From Planobacterium oryzisoli (GTDB taxonomy: Bacteria; Bacteroidota; Bacteroidia; Flavobacteriales; Weeksellaceae), in assembly GCF_015354315.1 (NCBI RefSeq), contig NZ_JADKYY010000004.1, positions 62,001 through 126,000 on the forward strand: DNA of 64,000 nt, written 5' to 3'. The notes beneath the pieces were generated by a model. It did no database searches. It saw only the letters and a list, made by a program, of their open reading frames with translations, and was not told the DNA's origin. Below, in pieces: positions 61,936-64,000 of this stretch (position 1 is the stretch's first letter; each line of letters begins with the position of its first letter). The position numbers and the translations under genes are program-made.

Positions 61936-62257
61936 GCCTACTCTTTAATCCTGCCGGTAAGCTTCTTTTTTACAATTCTGAAAACAATAGTAGAAATTCT
62001 GTAAGTGCCTCCAGTAGTATTTGGCGGATATTTGTTCTACCAAATCACAAGATATTAATCTAAAAACACAATGAGACCTTGAAAACTTAATGAATTTCTT
62101 AAAGTAAAATCTTCCTAATGCCACCGAACATTTTGCATATCTCATTAAGCGGAAAAATTCTGTAAAAGTTAGTTGGAATCACATAAGAAAAGTAAACACT
62201 CAAGAGATGAAATTTGCAGAAGGGGAATGTGCCAAAAAGCACTTAAAACACAACACT

Positions 62258-62407
62258 ATGCATTTTTGGATTGCGGGGATTCTTTTTTTAGTATGGTTTT
62301 TCGGATATATGTTTTTTAACGCTGAGAAAGAAATTCATTTTGTTTTTTTAACCGCGGTACTTGTACTGGTTATCAAAATTATTAAGGACTACAAAGGAAA
62401 CAACTAA
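62258..62407 (+). CDS. Small membrane protein (Lmo0937/DUF5670-like)
   Basis: 49 residues from the ATG at 62258 (MHFWIAGILFLVWFFGYMFF), which matches the short two-helix Lmo0937/DUF5670 pattern; an earlier in-frame ATG at 62207 would add a hydrophilic 17-residue leader and cannot be excluded. Two membrane helices (about 2-18 and 24-44), basic C-terminus. Stress-related small protein in other bacteria; role here unknown. Confidence 0.55.
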   Translation: MHFWIAGILFLVWFFGYMFFNAEKEIHFVFLTAVLVLVIKIIKDYKGNN

Positions 62408-62424
62408 ATCAAAATTAATAAATT

Positions 62425-62655
62425 ATGAAAAAATTCAATGCTTTAACCAGAATACAGTTTTTCTTACTGTCTATGTTTGCCTCAGTGATGGCATTTGCGC
62501 AGGAAGCTGCGGACGATTTAAACGTAGACGTCGATGTAGACGATGCGACTGCTGGAGGAGACTGGATGTCCAATCCACTTGTGTGGGTAATTGGAGCCTT
62601 GGTGCTTATCCTAATCATAGCGCTTGTAGCCAGAGGGGGAGGAAGCAGAGACTAA
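62425..62655 (+). CDS. Small exported protein with acidic linker and C-terminal membrane helix
   Basis: 76 residues. Signal peptide (residues 1-25, SVMAFAQ), then an acidic stretch DDLNVDVDVDDATAGG, and a hydrophobic helix (about residues 51-69, VWVIGALVLILIIALVA) ending in ARGGGSRD. The pattern (signal, acidic spacer, membrane anchor) occurs in short flavobacterial proteins without known function. It follows the small membrane protein by 17 nt, so the two are probably cotranscribed. Confidence 0.6.
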   Translation: MKKFNALTRIQFFLLSMFASVMAFAQEAADDLNVDVDVDDATAGGDWMSNPLVWVIGALVLILIIALVARGGGSRD

Positions 62656-62704
62656 AATACAATATTGATTTTTCTCTTCATTACTTATATTACACTTAAA
62701 TCGG

Positions 62705-62738
62705 AAATTGCAGCGCCTGGAGCGCTGCAATTTTTTTT
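62705..62738. terminator. Bidirectional terminator between the small-protein pair and recG
   Basis: AAATTGCAGCGC (62705-62716) / GCGCTGCAATTT (62722-62733), perfect 12 bp, T-run on the plus strand; also serves recG converging from the other side. Confidence 0.9.
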
Positions 62739-64000
62739 ACGAGATCTTCATCCATTTGTTCTTTCCCCGGTAGCTCTTTACGTAGTAATTTCGGAGTGCT
62801 AGGTGCCGTGGATCGGTAAGTGTAGGATCAAGGGTTAGAAGGTATTGCGCCAACTGCTTGGTGGTGGCTATAAGCTCGCTGTCGCTCAGAAGATCCAGTT
62901 TCTTGAAATCCAAAAGACCGCTCTGCTGCGTTCCCATGATATCCCCCGGCCCGCGGAGCTGCATGTCCACCTCCGAAATCTTAAATCCGTCGGTGGTATC
63001 CACCATGGTGCGGAGACGGGTTCTGGAATCGCTTGAAAGTTTGTCCTTGCTCATCAGGATGCAGTAACTCTGGGAGCTGCCTCTTCCCACTCTTCCCCGC
63101 AGCTGGTGCAACTGCGAGAGTCCAAAACGTTCTGCACTTTCAATGACCATCACACTGGCATTAGGCACATTGACTCCCACTTCAATCACGGTGGTCGATA
63201 CCATGATTTGCGCCTTTCCCTGAGAAAAGACTTTCATGGCCTCCTGCTTGTCCTCACTTGGCATTTTGCCGTGCAGCATTACAGCCCGGTAGCTTTTAAA
63301 GAAGGACTCTACCTGCTGGTAGCCTTCCTGTAGGTTTTTATAGTCCAGCATCTGGCTTTCCTCAATGAGCGGATAGACAAAATATACCTGTCTGCCTTGC
63401 TCTAACTGCTCCCGGCAGAACTTATACACCGAGAGGCGGTCCTTTTCCCTGCGGTGCGCCGTAATAATGGCTTTACGTCCCACCGGAAGTTCATCGATCA
63501 CCGAGACGTCCAAATCGGAGTAAAAGCTCATGGCAAGGGTTCTGGGAATAGGTGTTGCGGTCATAATAAGAATATGGGGCGCCGTAGTGTTCTTTTTGTA
63601 GAGTCGTGCTCTTTGGGCCACTCCAAAGCGGTGCTGCTCATCGATGATGGCCAGCCCCAGATTTTGGAAAACCACCGGGTCCTCTAGTAGGGCATGGGTT
63701 CCTATAAGTACCGAAATATCTCCGTTTTCAAGGCCCTGCAGTACTTCGCGCCGCTGCCTGGTCTTAATGGATCCGGTAAGAATCTCCACCCGGATACCCA
63801 TAGGCTCGAGCAGAGTAGAGATACCTTTGTAGTGCTGCTGGGCGAGGATCTCGGTAGGAGCCATAAGGCAGCACTGAAACCCGTTGTCCATGGCAAGCAG
63901 CATGCTTAAAAGCGCAACAATGGTTTTTCCAGATCCCACATCGCCCTGAAGCAGGCGGTTCATCTGTACGGGCTTTTTCATGTCTTTCTGAATTTCTTTC
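62737..64000 (-). CDS. recG: ATP-dependent DNA helicase RecG, C-terminal part (5' end outside window)
   Basis: The frame stays open to the window edge (a Met at 63981 is internal), so about 420 C-terminal residues are seen out of roughly 700. Helicase motifs: RLLQGDVGSGKTIVAL (Walker A), IIDEQHRFGV (DEQH box), TATPIPRTLA and, in the second domain, STTVIEVGVNVPNASVMVIE, HQLRGRVGRGSSQSYC. The C-terminal RecG wedge-adjacent motif MQLRGPGDIMGTQQSG is intact. It remodels stalled replication forks. Confidence 0.95.
   Translation of the reverse strand, partial: KEIQKDMKKPVQMNRLLQGDVGSGKTIVALLSMLLAMDNGFQCCLMAPTEILAQQHYKGISTLLEPMGIRVEILTGSIKTRQRREVLQGLENGDISVLIGTHALLEDPVVFQNLGLAIIDEQHRFGVAQRARLYKKNTTAPHILIMTATPIPRTLAMSFYSDLDVSVIDELPVGRKAIITAHRREKDRLSVYKFCREQLEQGRQVYFVYPLIEESQMLDYKNLQEGYQQVESFFKSYRAVMLHGKMPSEDKQEAMKVFSQGKAQIMVSTTVIEVGVNVPNASVMVIESAERFGLSQLHQLRGRVGRGSSQSYCILMSKDKLSSDSRTRLRTMVDTTDGFKISEVDMQLRGPGDIMGTQQSGLLDFKKLDLLSDSELIATTKQLAQYLLTLDPTLTDPRHLALRNYYVKSYRGKNKWMKIS

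Overview
The window looks like a chromosomal segment of a flavobacterium (Bacteroidota, Flavobacteriales, probably Weeksellaceae/Chryseobacterium-like, but with a GC content near the upper 40s that is high for that group). The reasons are: promoters with the Bacteroidota -7 element TAnnTTTG in front of many genes, weak or absent Shine-Dalgarno sites, lineage-typical families (DUF5606, DUF349 repeat protein, short NuoG, split UshA-like nucleotidase, half-size YeeE pair), and lipoproteins with Bacteroidota-style lipoboxes. Genus cannot be fixed from sequence alone.

Layout. 1-444: 3' end of an AbiEii-type nucleotidyltransferase toxin cut by the window edge. 630-4156: housekeeping genes sixA, ruvX-def-DUF5606, mazG and a small membrane protein. 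4332-17650: complete 14-gene nuo operon (nuoA to nuoN, minus strand) for respiratory complex I, with its own promoter and terminator. 17735-29850: small membrane protein, GNAT protein, zinc metallopeptidase, YigZ, CDF metal exporter, a pair of paralogous small unknown proteins divergent from a TPR/HTH regulator, ribD, DUF349 protein, aroE, LolC/E-like permease, rbfA; then methylmalonyl-CoA epimerase and a tRNA with CAT anticodon. 30400-30800: gene-poor stretch with a possible decayed HipA tail.

30817-43171: accessory respiration/stress region. A PepSY reductase-like protein and a TonB-dependent siderophore receptor sit under a promoter overlapping a Fur-like inverted repeat. Next comes a nitrite/nitric-oxide module read on the minus strand: Rrf2 regulator, DUF2249-hemerythrin fusion, hemerythrin, DUF1858-DUF2249-DUF2249 protein, a COX1/NnrS-like membrane protein, a MIP18-type protein, lipoprotein NirK, a formylglycine-generating-enzyme-like (NirV) lipoprotein and a SCO lipoprotein. 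The same 18-bp palindrome TAGGACAAATTTATCCTA lies in front of both rrf2 and nirK, so the two blocks look like one regulon. Two half-size YeeE/YedE transporters follow on the plus strand.

43495-64000: SlyD-like FKBP, topB, a KatG with a long duplicated-motif N-terminus, nitroreductase, two tandem secreted paralogues of unknown function, gpsA-hemolysin III, mqo, recO, split 5'-nucleotidase, dapA, GNAT, an unknown small protein, an AraC-response regulator-histidine kinase operon, two tiny membrane/secreted proteins and the C-terminal two thirds of recG running off the window.

The most interesting signals are the shared operator and odd composition of the nitrite/NO cluster, a set of promoters lying only 4-5 nt from start codons (candidate leaderless mRNAs), a long imperfect inverted repeat inside the NO cluster, and three pairs or duplications of undescribed small proteins or motifs.
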